Positions 18,252 through 27,881 of a DNA stretch of 39,915 nucleotides are shown piece after piece. Within the stretch, counting starts at the first letter, position 1; each line of letters opens with the position of its first letter. Origin of the DNA: Opitutales bacterium (GTDB taxonomy: Bacteria; Verrucomicrobiota; Verrucomicrobiia; Opitutales; JAJFLR01); contig JAJFLR010000002.1 of the NCBI GenBank assembly GCA_021772565.1, positions 1 through 39,915 of the forward strand, written 5' to 3'. The notes under the pieces were generated by a model. The model saw only the letters and a program-made list of their open reading frames with translations. It did no database searches and was not told the DNA's origin. A program made the translations under genes and the position numbers.

Positions 18252-20564
18252 TTAAGTTAATTCTTTTTCTTTCTCTTTGGTATCAATACCTTCTAAGTCA
18301 AAATTATCTTTATCCTGCTCATCACTTGGAGTCTGGATATAATAGTCTCTATATGATCTATCATAATAGTAGTGTGAATAGTAACCAGCAACAACTGTAC
18401 TAATATTATTTAATACCGCACCAAATACTGGTATATCGGAGTCCAGTAATCTTCTGACATTTACTTTAGCAGTAGTACGTTTAACAGCGTTAAATCTGAT
18501 AACAAATATTACACCATCGACTAAAGGTAATATATTTAATGCATCACTTACTGGTGATAAAGGTGGTGTATCGATAATAATTTTATCATATCTCATTCTC
18601 AATTCGTGAATTAAGTTTACAAATTTTTCACTACTAATTATTTGAGTTGGATTCTTTGCTCTACCACCAGCTGCTAAAATATCTAGATTTGGAAACATAT
18701 CCTTAATAATTGCATCCTCTAAAGGTATATCATTTTCAATATGATCAATTAAACCATGTTTTACATCAACTTGAAGTGATTTTGCAACATTAGGTAATCG
18801 TAGGTCACAGTCTACAATAATAGTTTTTTCACCATGATTAGCGTATGTAAAAGAAATATTGGTACTTACAAATGATTTCCCTTCATTTGGTACAGTACTA
18901 TTAGTCATTATTACTTTTGCACTACGACTTTCCTTATTTAAATTTAGTGCTGAATGTATCGATCTAAATGCTTCGATAGCATGTTTATCTCTATGTGTGA
19001 CAACTATTCTAGCTTTGTCTGATGAATCCCTAATCTTTATTCTTGGAATTAATCCAATCAGTGGTAGACCGATTGTTGTTTCAATGTCATATGCAGATTT
19101 TACTTTATCATCTAAATAAGATAGTAAAGCAACAAGGCCTATGCCTACACCAAATCCGAGCATTAACCCAAAGACAAGATTTTTAAATACATTTGGTTTA
19201 AAAGGTGTTAGAGAAGGGTATGCCCTATCAACAATTCGGGCTGACTCGGCTTCATCTGAAGCTTGAGTCATGGTTTGTTGCATTCGAGAATATAAGTAAC
19301 CAAACATGTCTTTAGCCACTGTGAGATTTCGTAACATTGAGTTATATTCAACTTGTATCTTAGCAAAAGCAATAATCTCGTTCTTTTTATCAGTTATTCT
19401 TATATTTGTATTTTGATAATTTTTTTGAGCCCTAATATAGTCAGTATATATTTTTTCTGCGGAATATTCGACAGCTTTTTGTAATTCATTTTTAGTTTCA
19501 CTTATGCCCTTTACTGCAACAATCATTTTAGGATGCCTTTCTTTATATTGCTTACTTAGTTGTGAAATTTGAATTTGATATCCTGAATGCTGTGATAGTA
19601 ATCTAGAAACATGAGTAGTGTTAGCTATAAATCCCAAATCCCATAACGGAGTTCCTTCATCACGAAATCTTTGAATCATCACCCATTGAGTTTCAATTTC
19701 ATCTAGAATTTGTTTATCACTAGTGAGTGCAGTATTGAGCTGAATAAGTGCCTGTGTATCAATATCTGATCTTTTTTCAAATGATACACTTTTATTTTTT
19801 TCTTTAAAGTCAGCTAGTTGCATCTCAATTTCTTCTACTTTTTTTCTCTGTTGATCTGCACGTACTTTTAGTTCTTCAACGGCGCGCATAGATCCTTCAA
19901 TTCTTAAATTTAAATTGTAATTGATATATTCTTCTACAAAAAAGTTTGCAATTTTTGCAGCTAGTTCTCTATCGGGATGCATGAATGTAATTGCAACCAT
20001 TAAGCTACTTCTAATTGGTGTAATGGATCTATTTTTGGCTAAAACTATTTCAGGTGTTAATGGTCCGGTAAATGAGATAGCATCTTCGTACGGTGCAAAA
20101 AATATTCTCTTTTCCTCATCTGTTAATCTATCAGCAACTCTTTTAATTATATTAGAGCTTTCAATAATTTTTATTTGAGTTGTTAATTCTTCTTGATCTT
20201 TAATATTGAGATCAACAACTTCTTCAAATTGTACACTTTTTTCCTGTTTACGCAGTAGTTGAATCATAGAGACAGATTGATAAATCCTTGGAGCTTGAAT
20301 TGTATGTATAACCGTAGCTGTAAAGATGATAAATATTGATAACACTAACCACCAGAATCGTTCTCTAAATAAAATTAGATAATCTTTGATACTGCGGGTA
20401 GCAGTATTATTACTGCCTCGCTCTCCATAACCAGGGTAGCTATCACCATAATAATATCCGCCACCTGAACCATAGCCTCCACCATAATTACCATATTCTC
20501 CGTAACCTCCATAGCCTCCACTATAGCCTCCATAACCACCATAGCCTTTATTTACTTTTTTCAT
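18252..20564 (-). CDS. Exopolysaccharide chain-length regulator / BY-type tyrosine kinase
   Basis: This 770-residue inner-membrane protein combines a Wzz-type chain-length domain with a cytoplasmic bacterial tyrosine kinase (Wzc/CpsD type). Residues 7-47 are a glycine-tyrosine-rich tail with 13 tyrosines. Membrane segment one is about 69-88 (FWWLVLSIFIIFTATVI) and segment two is 'LVFGLMLGFGVGIGLVALL', with a coiled-coil-rich periplasmic part between them. The kinase has Walker A VPNEGKSF (K563), Walker A' IIVDCDLRLP and Walker B IIIDTPPLSPVSDA. The C-terminal tyrosine cluster at 728-742 (YYSHYYYDRSYRDYY) is the expected autophosphorylation site. It follows the Wza-like exporter by 37 bp, forming one export unit. 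The N-terminal Gly-Tyr tail is not a standard part of the family. Confidence 0.9.
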   Translation of the reverse strand: MKKVNKGYGGYGGYSGGYGGYGEYGNYGGGYGSGGGYYYGDSYPGYGERGSNNTATRSIKDYLILFRERFWWLVLSIFIIFTATVIHTIQAPRIYQSVSMIQLLRKQEKSVQFEEVVDLNIKDQEELTTQIKIIESSNIIKRVADRLTDEEKRIFFAPYEDAISFTGPLTPEIVLAKNRSITPIRSSLMVAITFMHPDRELAAKIANFFVEEYINYNLNLRIEGSMRAVEELKVRADQQRKKVEEIEMQLADFKEKNKSVSFEKRSDIDTQALIQLNTALTSDKQILDEIETQWVMIQRFRDEGTPLWDLGFIANTTHVSRLLSQHSGYQIQISQLSKQYKERHPKMIVAVKGISETKNELQKAVEYSAEKIYTDYIRAQKNYQNTNIRITDKKNEIIAFAKIQVEYNSMLRNLTVAKDMFGYLYSRMQQTMTQASDEAESARIVDRAYPSLTPFKPNVFKNLVFGLMLGFGVGIGLVALLSYLDDKVKSAYDIETTIGLPLIGLIPRIKIRDSSDKARIVVTHRDKHAIEAFRSIHSALNLNKESRSAKVIMTNSTVPNEGKSFVSTNISFTYANHGEKTIIVDCDLRLPNVAKSLQVDVKHGLIDHIENDIPLEDAIIKDMFPNLDILAAGGRAKNPTQIISSEKFVNLIHELRMRYDKIIIDTPPLSPVSDALNILPLVDGVIFVIRFNAVKRTTAKVNVRRLLDSDIPVFGAVLNNISTVVAGYYSHYYYDRSYRDYYIQTPSDEQDKDNFDLEGIDTKEKEKELT

Positions 20565-20601
20565 ATTTCAATATAGTAATTAGTTCAATTTAAATATTAA
20601 C

Positions 20602-21222
20602 CTATATTCTTCTTTCAGGCACATAGATAATATCACCTTCCTCGAGTACCCAATCCTCGGCATCAGGATTTTTAATGATTTCATCCACATTTATCTCAAA
20701 TGATTTAGTATCACCGTTATCACTTCTCCGTTTCAATGATACTTTTTTTAGGTTAGCTAAACGAGTATAGCCTGAAGTTGTGATAGCTTGTGAAATTGTG
20801 AATTTTTGTTCAGGCGGTATTTCTAGAGATCCTTGTCTGCCTACTTGTCCATTAATCCAAATTTTCTTTGGTGCATAATCGCTAATAGATAGATATATTT
20901 GAGGATTCACATATATATCTCTCTCATAAAGTGAATATACTACATCGCGTGCTTCTGATAATGTCATACCTGTCACATTTATAGGATTTTCTAAATATGG
21001 TAAGTAAATTAAACCATCAGCAGATACTCTGGTAGCTGTACCAGTATCTTCTTCTCCATATACCTTAAATGCTAGATTATCACCTGGTCCCAAAATGTGA
21101 TTTTCATAATTTAGAGAATTAATGTTCTCCAAATTTTCAAAATTAACATTATTTTCACCATTAATATAATTTGCATAAAATATGCTACATGACATTAATA
21201 ATAACAAAATCTTTATTTTCAT
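20602..21222 (-). CDS. Polysaccharide export outer-membrane protein (Wza-like, SLBB)
   Basis: This 206-residue protein has a signal peptide (MKIKILLLLMSCSIFYANY), then the poly-export domain ('LGPGDNLAFKVYGEEDTGTA', 'VSADGLIYLPYLENPINVTG', 'LYERDIYVNPQIYLSI') and an SLBB domain ('IWINGQVGRQGSLEIP' to 'VLEEGDIIYVPERRI'). Such proteins form the periplasm-spanning, outer-membrane channel for capsule or exopolysaccharide. It is shorter than E. coli Wza and lacks that protein's C-terminal helix, so it may depend on a separate outer-membrane pore, plausibly the beta-barrel encoded just upstream. It precedes the tyrosine kinase gene on the same strand. An intrinsic terminator separates it from the barrel gene. 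Confidence 0.9.
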   Translation of the reverse strand: MKIKILLLLMSCSIFYANYINGENNVNFENLENINSLNYENHILGPGDNLAFKVYGEEDTGTATRVSADGLIYLPYLENPINVTGMTLSEARDVVYSLYERDIYVNPQIYLSISDYAPKKIWINGQVGRQGSLEIPPEQKFTISQAITTSGYTRLANLKKVSLKRRSDNGDTKSFEINVDEIIKNPDAEDWVLEEGDIIYVPERRI

Positions 21223-21245
21223 GAATTACAAAGTATATATAAATG

Positions 21246-21278
21246 AAAAAGAAGGTCAAGTTTTTGACCTTCTTTTTT
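21246..21278 (-). terminator. Intrinsic terminator (bidirectional) between barrel and exporter genes
   Basis: GAAGGTCAA (21251-21259) and TTGACCTTC (21264-21272) form a perfect 9-bp stem around a GTTT loop. The stem is flanked by five A's on the left and six T's on the right, so each strand has a U-tract. It lies 22 bp after the stop of the minus-strand beta-barrel gene and 24 bp before the exporter start. The barrel transcript can end here, giving lower or separate expression of the exporter and kinase. Confidence 0.85.
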
Positions 21279-21299
21279 CATTTAAAATTTAATATAGTT

Positions 21300-22511
21300 T
21301 TAATATTTCAGACTCGCTCTAGCAAATACAGTGTTATTATCATAACTACTACTTGAAATATTTGAGTCATTGTTTTGGTGAGTAAATCCAGCAGAAAATT
21401 TCAGAAATTCATTTGGAGTATAGGTTGCATTTATTCCAGTATGAAATAAATCGTCCTCTCTTGCAGTAGAAGTTTTATGTTCTGTATTTGTGAACTCTAG
21501 AAATCCGGCAATTTGAAATAAAGGAGAAAATGCATTGATCGCAGTAATTTTATATGCAGTCTTTTCAGTAGAATTTCCAGAGCTTGCTTGATTGAAGTCT
21601 TTATCTATACCAAACCTGAACTGAGTTTTTGGTGTAACAGTCCAAGTAAATTTTGTATCTGATGATAAATTAGTTTTGTCTTCATTAATGAGGACTCCGT
21701 TAGATATTAAACCATCACTACTTCTTTTTTGAACACCTACTTTAAAGTCAGCTGTTAATTTTGGCGTTAATTCACCAGTTGCAGTGAAGTGAAAAAAGTG
21801 ATCTTGTCTATCTGGTGTAATCTGTGTTGTAACACCGCCAGTTATATTATCATCAGCATCAGAAGTTCTGTATCTATAGCCAAATCCTAGATCAAGTTTT
21901 GGAGAATATTTATATAATAAGCCAAATGGAACTGCTACACTTTGATTATCTCTACCATCAGCTTGAGTTAAGAATCTAGTATTGTTGTATTGAAATCCTG
22001 TAGTAAATGAGGTTTTTTGACTGAAATTATACCTTATTGCTGATATCACTTTTGCATTTTCTCTTTCATTTAAGCGTCCTGTTGATGGTGTATCAACTAA
22101 AGGAGTATTAGAATCCAATTCACTGAATGTTGTATTCAGTGAGAAAACTAATAGTTCATCATCATAAACAACATTAGCAATTAATGAAGATTTATCATTA
22201 TCAATACCATTTAATTTAGAATAAATAGTAAAATCATTTTTTAAAGTTAGATCAGCACTTCCAGCTGCGCCTGGTCTTCCAAATCTCATATTCAGACCTG
22301 GAGACAATAGATATACTGTGTCATCTTGTGCTCTTGTAGCTACAGTATCGTCACTAGTAACAAATACGTTATCATTATACTTTATCTCAGCAGTTCCTAT
22401 AAAAAAAACGTCTATATTGTCACCAATAGAAACCAGTGGTGCTGCGTGAAGTGTATTACCAGCAACAGCTAGTAGTAATAAAATTGATAGATTTTTGACT
22501 TTTGAAATCAT
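21300..22511 (-). CDS. Outer-membrane beta-barrel protein of the exopolysaccharide locus
   Basis: This 403-residue protein has a signal peptide ending around 'AGNTLHAAP'. It continues with long runs of alternating polar/hydrophobic strands such as 'TAEIKYNDNVFVTSDD', 'KTSFTTGFQYNNTRFL', 'LDLGFGYRYRTSDADD' and 'TPKTQFRFGIDKDFNQ', and ends in an aromatic C terminus (ARASLKY) typical of BAM-inserted barrels. The pattern fits the putative beta-barrel porin-2 family found in exopolysaccharide operons. It is upstream of the exporter and kinase on the same strand with a terminator in between. Exact function is unknown; acting as the outer-membrane pore or secretin-like partner for polysaccharide export is an inference. 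Confidence 0.75.
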   Translation of the reverse strand: MISKVKNLSILLLLAVAGNTLHAAPLVSIGDNIDVFFIGTAEIKYNDNVFVTSDDTVATRAQDDTVYLLSPGLNMRFGRPGAAGSADLTLKNDFTIYSKLNGIDNDKSSLIANVVYDDELLVFSLNTTFSELDSNTPLVDTPSTGRLNERENAKVISAIRYNFSQKTSFTTGFQYNNTRFLTQADGRDNQSVAVPFGLLYKYSPKLDLGFGYRYRTSDADDNITGGVTTQITPDRQDHFFHFTATGELTPKLTADFKVGVQKRSSDGLISNGVLINEDKTNLSSDTKFTWTVTPKTQFRFGIDKDFNQASSGNSTEKTAYKITAINAFSPLFQIAGFLEFTNTEHKTSTAREDDLFHTGINATYTPNEFLKFSAGFTHQNNDSNISSSSYDNNTVFARASLKY

Positions 22512-22837
22512 AAGTCGAATTATTTATTTGGGTTGTTAAATTGATATTATAGTACCTAGAAATAAAAATATTTTTGGCATTTAAGATAAATTACCAGCTA
22601 TTGACAATACTTTTTTTACATTATTTTTTAAGACAGTGTTTAATAAAATTAAATCTATCAAATACTTTATATTATTTTAGTTAATTACAATAATTTTATT
22701 TTAATTGATCTAATTAAATTGAGTAGCGAAATTTGGAGAAAAAAAATTAAATGTTCAATAAAAATATTTGATTAATGTATTAAATACTTACAAATATTAA
22801 CTGAAGAAACTAATTATTACATAAACTTGATCATAGT
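22512..22837. promoter_or_regulatory. AT-rich divergent intergenic region, with TATAAT-like box for the barrel gene
   Basis: This 326-bp spacer separates the minus-strand beta-barrel gene from the plus-strand TPR protein, so it must hold promoters for both. On the minus strand a perfect TATAAT (complement of 22546-22551) lies 34 bp upstream of the barrel ATG; no good -35 is seen. On the plus strand a TTGACA at 22601-22606 is not followed by a convincing -10 box. The rest is very AT-rich with poly-A/T runs and no open frame or repeat that I can identify. Confidence 0.4.
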
Positions 22838-24478
22838 ATGAAATCAAAAACACCAAAGTTCTCAAATAAATCAACAGTATTACTTGGCTTAGCAATTTTA
22901 GTTAAGCTACCTAGTGGAACTATGAAGTTGAAGCCATTATGGGGCAGAATCTTTCTATTATTGGTGTTACTTTTTAACTTAATATGGGTAGGTAAATCAG
23001 TTGGCTTTTATTATTATTTCAAATATCGTAGAAATTTTGAAATAGTTAAGTTTTCAGATATGATTATATTTCCATTTAATAGAGCTGAGCACAGTAAGCT
23101 GACTGGAGACTATTATATAGAAAAAAGCAAAAAAGCACTAAAGGAGGGAAATGGCAGAGCAGCACTCTCTTTAGCCCAAAAGGGCCTGGCTCGATCTAGG
23201 GGTAATATTGAGGGACGTATGATTTATGCCAAATTTTTTCTGTTTCCTGAGATTGGTAGAATTGATAAAGCTATTAAGGTATTGGAAGATGGTATTCGTT
23301 ATGGGCGTAATAATGAAGAATATATAAGTTTTTTTTGCAATGTATTGCTACATTATCAAAAAGATCATAAATTAATTGCTTTAGCAAGGGAGTTGCTTCC
23401 GGAAAATCCTAATATTAATAGTATTAACAAAACTATTGCGATGTCTGCAGCTCAAGCATATTACTTTAGAGGCAAATATGATTTGGCTTTGAAACTTGTG
23501 AATGACTATGAGTTATATAAAAATACTAATGGGGTAATTTTAACTTCTAAAATAGAATGGGAAAAGGGTGATAGAGCATCTTCAATTAAGAAAGTTAGGG
23601 ACTTTATCAATTTAAATCCTAGAGAAGACAGGCTATACTCTTACTTGGGAGATTTATTTAGAAAATCAGGTGACTTTAAAAATGCTATCAAAAATGCTGT
23701 TACCAGATCTGCTAATAATCCCCTAAGCCCATTACCCAGAATTGAGATTATTTATACATATTTTCATTCTGGTAATAAAGCCAGAGCTTTGGAAGAAGTA
23801 GAATCTGTGATAAGGCAATTTAATAATGATGAAAATGCAATGAAAGCGCTAGCTAATTTCGCCGCAGATACAGGTAATGTTAAATTAACCAGGCGTTTAT
23901 ATGAAATTGCACTAGAAAAAGATTTTGGAGTTTCTGATTTTTCACTATTATTCATTGAGTCAACACTTGTATCAAGAAATTATCAAGGGGCAATTGATTT
24001 TGCTGAAGAACTTGCACAAGAAAATCCTTCTTGGTTAAAATCATCTGAAGAAATCCACAATAGTTTATTATCTGTAGCTTATTTTGGGTTGGGAAATGTC
24101 GAATTTGGGGAACTCTATTTAAATAGGTTTTTACAATCAAAAAAAATTGAACCACAGATGATGTTAGCAGTTGCAAAGAGATTTAATGATATAAATGAAA
24201 AACATAAATCTCAACGAATATTGATAAAAGCCAACGAAGCCGAACCAGACAATCAATCAGTATTAAGTAAATTAGTTGAAATTAATTTAAATTTAGGGAA
24301 TTCACAGAATATGGCTGAAAATCTAAGGAAGTTGCTTAATATGAGACAAACATCTAAGAAAATTCTACGAAGAGCTTATAAAGAGATAAGCAGTGATCGT
24401 TTTGTTTTTGAAATTGAGCGTAATAATATTAGATTGGAATTAGCAGAGATACTGAAATTAAATAATCCTAACAGCTAA
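22838..24478 (+). CDS. Membrane-anchored TPR-repeat protein
   Basis: This 546-residue protein has one strong membrane segment at about 36-62 (FLLLVLLFNLIWVGKSVG). A long helical region follows with repeated TPR-like units, for example 'GNGRAALSLAQKGLARSRGN', 'GRIDKAIKVLEDGIRYG', 'DRLYSYLGDLFRKSGDFKNA', 'GNKARALEEVESVIRQ' and 'NVEFGELYLNRFLQS'. TPR domains mediate protein-protein contacts. TPR proteins are common in exopolysaccharide clusters, where they aid assembly or secretion, and the position divergent from the barrel/exporter/kinase genes suggests a similar role. I do not recognise an orthologue. Orientation of the TPR part (periplasmic or cytoplasmic) is not clear from the sequence. Confidence 0.65.
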   Translation: MKSKTPKFSNKSTVLLGLAILVKLPSGTMKLKPLWGRIFLLLVLLFNLIWVGKSVGFYYYFKYRRNFEIVKFSDMIIFPFNRAEHSKLTGDYYIEKSKKALKEGNGRAALSLAQKGLARSRGNIEGRMIYAKFFLFPEIGRIDKAIKVLEDGIRYGRNNEEYISFFCNVLLHYQKDHKLIALARELLPENPNINSINKTIAMSAAQAYYFRGKYDLALKLVNDYELYKNTNGVILTSKIEWEKGDRASSIKKVRDFINLNPREDRLYSYLGDLFRKSGDFKNAIKNAVTRSANNPLSPLPRIEIIYTYFHSGNKARALEEVESVIRQFNNDENAMKALANFAADTGNVKLTRRLYEIALEKDFGVSDFSLLFIESTLVSRNYQGAIDFAEELAQENPSWLKSSEEIHNSLLSVAYFGLGNVEFGELYLNRFLQSKKIEPQMMLAVAKRFNDINEKHKSQRILIKANEAEPDNQSVLSKLVEINLNLGNSQNMAENLRKLLNMRQTSKKILRRAYKEISSDRFVFEIERNNIRLELAEILKLNNPNS

Positions 24479-24572
24479 TTAATTCACAGTTTTTATAAGA
24501 TTGGTTATATATTTTATTAGCGTTTTATTTATATCATGTGATATTCACTTGATTATATATAATATATATTAA

Positions 24573-25181
24573 GTGAATTTGTATCACATAGCTACGGTTT
24601 TTATAATTGGATATTTACTTGGTTCAATACCATTTGCGGTTATAATATCGCGCTATCGTGGAATTAATATCTTTAAGGCAGGAAGTGGAAATCCCGGTGC
24701 AACAAATGTAAAAAGAGTTGTCGGAAAAACTGAGGGAAATATTTGTTTTAGTTTAGATGTTCTGAAGGGATTCATCGCCGCAATTTGGCCAGTTCTAACT
24801 TTTTTTAATTTCAACAATCGCCTAGATTTATGTATCTTTGGACTAGTAGGAGCAATTATTGGGCATAGTTATTCAGTTTTTTTGAGTTTTAGAGGTGGAA
24901 AAGGTGTTGCTGTGACAATGGGTGGTTTGATTGCAATTATGCCCCTGGTATTAATTTCAGGTATAGTTGTTTGGCTGATCGTTTTTTTTACTACTAAATA
25001 TGTTTCACTAGGATCAATTTTTTTTGGGATCAGTTTACCAATAAGTGCTTTTATATTTAATTATTCTACAACGCATCAAATACTGGCAATTTCACTTGCA
25101 CTGATTATCCTTATCCGTCATTTCAAGAACATTCGAAACCTCTTTTTAGGTATCGAAAATAAATTCTATAAAACGAAATAA
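24573..25181 (+). CDS. plsY: Glycerol-3-phosphate acyltransferase PlsY
   Basis: PlsY transfers the acyl chain of acyl-phosphate to glycerol-3-phosphate at the inner membrane, starting phospholipid synthesis. The 202-residue protein shows the hydrophobic layout and three conserved motifs: 'YLLGSIPFAVIISR', 'GSGNPGATNVKRVVGK', and 'GHSYSVFLSFRGGKGVAVTMGG'. The start is GTG at 24573; the upstream region is very AT-rich (a run of TA steps at 24555-24570) and no strong ribosome binding site is present. It is followed after 28 bp by hom, possibly as one transcript. Confidence 0.95.
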   Translation: MNLYHIATVFIIGYLLGSIPFAVIISRYRGINIFKAGSGNPGATNVKRVVGKTEGNICFSLDVLKGFIAAIWPVLTFFNFNNRLDLCIFGLVGAIIGHSYSVFLSFRGGKGVAVTMGGLIAIMPLVLISGIVVWLIVFFTTKYVSLGSIFFGISLPISAFIFNYSTTHQILAISLALIILIRHFKNIRNLFLGIENKFYKTK

Positions 25182-25209
25182 TTACATTATCATAATTGTA
25201 TTAATTTAA

Positions 25210-26532
25210 ATGATTAATAAATCTGTAATTAATATTGGTATTCTTGGATTAGGTGTTGTTGGACAGGGTGTTTGCAAACATTTTGAAAACAATTTTATTA
25301 AATTAAACAAGCGTTTAGGTGTGAAATTAAACATCACACATGTCGCAGCACGTGATATTAAGAAAACTAGAGCAATCAGTCTTGATAATTATATTGTGAC
25401 TGATAATCCGGAATCCATTGTAATAAATCCAGAAATTGATATTATTTGTGAGCTGGTTGGGGGTACGTCGTTTGCTAAAGATCTAACCCTAAAAGCACTT
25501 AAATCAGGCAAAATTGTTGTTACGGCTAATAAAGCATTAATTTGTGAACATGGTGAAGAATTATTTGCGGTAGCTAAAGAGAGTGGAAGTCATTATCTGT
25601 TCGAAGCAAGTGTTGCTGGAGGTATACCTATTATTAAAGTATTGCGTGAAAGCCTGGTAGCCAATCAATTTAAACTAATTTATGGAGTTCTTAATGGCAC
25701 CTGTAATTATATTCTGACCCAGATGCAAAGGAAGCAGGAATCTTATGATGTAATCGTGAATGATGCTAGAAAACTCGGGTATGTAGAATCGGATGAATCA
25801 CTTGATTTAGATGGATGGGATACTGCGCACAAAGCGGTAATTTTAGCATATCTTGCTCACGGGAAATGGATTTCACTCAAAGATATTGCAGTTGAAGGAA
25901 TTCGCAACGTTTCACTCAAAGATATTCAATGGGCTGATGATTTAGGATATAAAATCAAACTATTAGCCCAAATATCTAGAGATTTTGAAAAAAACACACT
26001 TTATGTAAGTGTTCATCCAACGTTAATTGAAAAAAATAATATTTTAGCAAACGTAGATGATGTTTTCAACGGGGTTTGCTTAAATGGTGATATTGTAGGC
26101 GATTCCACACATATTGGTCGCGGAGCAGGGCAGGATCCAACTGCCAGTGCTGTTATAAGCGATATTTGTGATGCGGTTAATTTAATTATTAATAAAAGCA
26201 ATCAATTAAATAATATCCCTGATAACGTTGATACTGGAACTAATCTAAATATAGCATCACCTGGAGATATCACTGGATGCTATTATTTGCGTTTAAACGT
26301 TAATGATAAGCCAGGCGTTTTAGCCGAAACAGCACACATATTGGCCGAATTTAATATCAGTATCGCATCAGTTATTCAATGTCCTGTATTAAATGATCAA
26401 AGTGCTAATTTAATTCTAACGACACATCCAACTAATGAGAAATGCATTCAAAATACTGTTGGGAAACTTACTGATAGTGAATGGGTTCTAAATCCACCTT
26501 TTCTTCTTCATATAGCTAATTTTAATAATTAA
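25210..26532 (+). CDS. hom: Homoserine dehydrogenase
   Basis: The enzyme reduces aspartate-4-semialdehyde to homoserine, leading to threonine and methionine. The 440-residue protein has the NAD(P)-binding motif GILGLGVVGQGV, then 'VTANKALICEHGEELF', 'FEASVAGGIPIIKVLRESL' and 'GVLNGTCNYILTQM' with catalytic residues nearby ('ESDESLDLDGWDTAHKAVIL'). A C-terminal ACT domain (from about 355, 'YYLRLNVNDKPGVLAETAHI') suggests feedback control by an end product such as threonine. It is 40 bp upstream of lysC, which supplies the preceding aspartate-pathway step. Confidence 0.96.
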   Translation: MINKSVINIGILGLGVVGQGVCKHFENNFIKLNKRLGVKLNITHVAARDIKKTRAISLDNYIVTDNPESIVINPEIDIICELVGGTSFAKDLTLKALKSGKIVVTANKALICEHGEELFAVAKESGSHYLFEASVAGGIPIIKVLRESLVANQFKLIYGVLNGTCNYILTQMQRKQESYDVIVNDARKLGYVESDESLDLDGWDTAHKAVILAYLAHGKWISLKDIAVEGIRNVSLKDIQWADDLGYKIKLLAQISRDFEKNTLYVSVHPTLIEKNNILANVDDVFNGVCLNGDIVGDSTHIGRGAGQDPTASAVISDICDAVNLIINKSNQLNNIPDNVDTGTNLNIASPGDITGCYYLRLNVNDKPGVLAETAHILAEFNISIASVIQCPVLNDQSANLILTTHPTNEKCIQNTVGKLTDSEWVLNPPFLLHIANFNN

Positions 26533-26572
26533 TAAATAACTATTGTAGTTCCCATATATATTTAATTTTATT

Positions 26573-27787
26573 ATGGCTTTAATTGTTCAAAAATTTGGAG
26601 GTACTTCAGTTGCTGATCTAGAAAGAATTCGACTAATTTCTGATCGAGTTAAAGAATCATATGATTCCGGTAATAAACTGATCATCGTAGTTTCCGCTAG
26701 AGCTGGGGTAACAAATAGATTAATTGCTGATGCAAAACAACTTAATAAAGATCCCGACAGACGTGAAATGGATATGTTATTGTCTATAGGTGAACAGGAA
26801 ACAATAGCACTGATGGCAATTTCATTACAAGGATTAGGCGTTCCGGCAGTATCACGAACTGGTAGCCAAGCTGGAATTATTACTGATTTCTCACATCAAA
26901 ATGCTAGAATCATAGATATTAGTGGTGGAGATATTCTTGAGCAACTCGATGAAGGTAAAGTAGTTATAGTTGCTGGTTTTCAAGGTGCGAACAGTAAAGG
27001 ACAAATAACTACTTTTGGCCGTGGAGGATCTGATTTAACTGCAGTTGCTTTAGCTGCTAACTTAAAAGCTGATTATTGCCAAATATTTACAGATGTAGAG
27101 GGTGTTTATACTGCCGATCCAAAAATCGTACCTGATGCAAAAAAAATTGACGAAATTACTTATGATGAAATGCTGGAACTTGCCAGTCTTGGAGCAAAAG
27201 TTATGCAATCTAGATCAGTGGAATTTGCTAAAAAGCAAAGTGTGAATTTTGAGGTCCGTTCAAGTTTTAATAATAAACCAGGTACTATTGTGAAAGAAGA
27301 AATAAAATCGATGGAAGATGTTGTTGTCCGCGGTGTTGCGGTTGATAAAAATCAAGTTAAAGTTGTTGTGGGTGATCTTCCTGATAAGCCTGGTACTGCT
27401 GCTCAAATATTTAAATCTCTCGATGCGGCTAATGTGAATGTCGATATGATTATTCAAAATATTGGTCGTGAAGGTTCTGCCAATCTCACATTCACTGTTG
27501 CCGCTGATGATGCTGATAGGGCTGAAAAAGCGATGAATGATACACTAAGTGTTCTTGGGTGTGGTAGAGTTAATGTTGCCGACAGAATTGCAAAAATTTC
27601 AATTGTCGGAGTTGGAATGCGCAGTCATTCTGGAGTCGCTTCAAAAATGTTTTCAACTTTAGCTGATCTCGGAGTTAATATTCAGCTAATCAGCACATCA
27701 GAAATTAAAATCTCGATAGCCATTGACGTGGAAAAAGCCGAAGTGGTTACGCGTGCTATTCATAATGCTTTTGAGCTGGAAAAATAA
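26573..27787 (+). CDS. lysC: Aspartate kinase
   Basis: Aspartate kinase phosphorylates aspartate, the first step to lysine, threonine and methionine. The protein starts [16 protein letters not shown], with the kinase domain continuing through '[15 protein letters not shown]', '[20 protein letters not shown]' and '[15 protein letters not shown]'. Two ACT domains follow (about 265-400), with '[20 protein letters not shown]' in the first and '[20 protein letters not shown]' in the second. Length (404) fits the monofunctional, lysine/threonine-regulated type. It forms a hom-lysC pair and ends 11 bp before a tRNA gene on the opposite strand. Confidence 0.96.
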   Translation: MALIVQKFGGTSVADLERIRLISDRVKESYDSGNKLIIVVSARAGVTNRLIADAKQLNKDPDRREMDMLLSIGEQETIALMAISLQGLGVPAVSRTGSQAGIITDFSHQNARIIDISGGDILEQLDEGKVVIVAGFQGANSKGQITTFGRGGSDLTAVALAANLKADYCQIFTDVEGVYTADPKIVPDAKKIDEITYDEMLELASLGAKVMQSRSVEFAKKQSVNFEVRSSFNNKPGTIVKEEIKSMEDVVVRGVAVDKNQVKVVVGDLPDKPGTAAQIFKSLDAANVNVDMIIQNIGREGSANLTFTVAADDADRAEKAMNDTLSVLGCGRVNVADRIAKISIVGVGMRSHSGVASKMFSTLADLGVNIQLISTSEIKISIAIDVEKAEVVTRAIHNAFELEK

Positions 27788-27798
27788 ATTAACAAAAG

Positions 27799-27881
27799 TA
27801 CCCGGGGAGGGACTTGAACCCTCACGTCCTTGCGGACAACGGATTTTAAGTCCGCAGCGTCTACCATTCCGCCACCCGGGC
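27799..27881 (-). tRNA. tRNA-Leu (anticodon UAA)
   Basis: The minus strand folds as an 83-nt tRNA with a long variable arm. The acceptor stem is GCCCGGG paired with CCCGGGT (first pair a G-U wobble). The D-arm is TGGCGGAATGGTAGACGC, the anticodon stem is CGGAC/ATCCG with loop CTTAAAA (anticodon TAA), and the T-arm includes GGTTCAAGTCC. The extra arm (TGTCCGCAAGGACGT) marks a class II leucine tRNA. The CCA end is not encoded. It decodes UUA/UUG, which should be frequent in this AT-rich genome. Confidence 0.95.

Noticed and set aside
22601-22630. TTGACA as a sigma-70 promoter for the TPR gene
   Set aside because: No acceptable -10 box follows at 16-18 nt and it lies more than 200 bp from the start codon.
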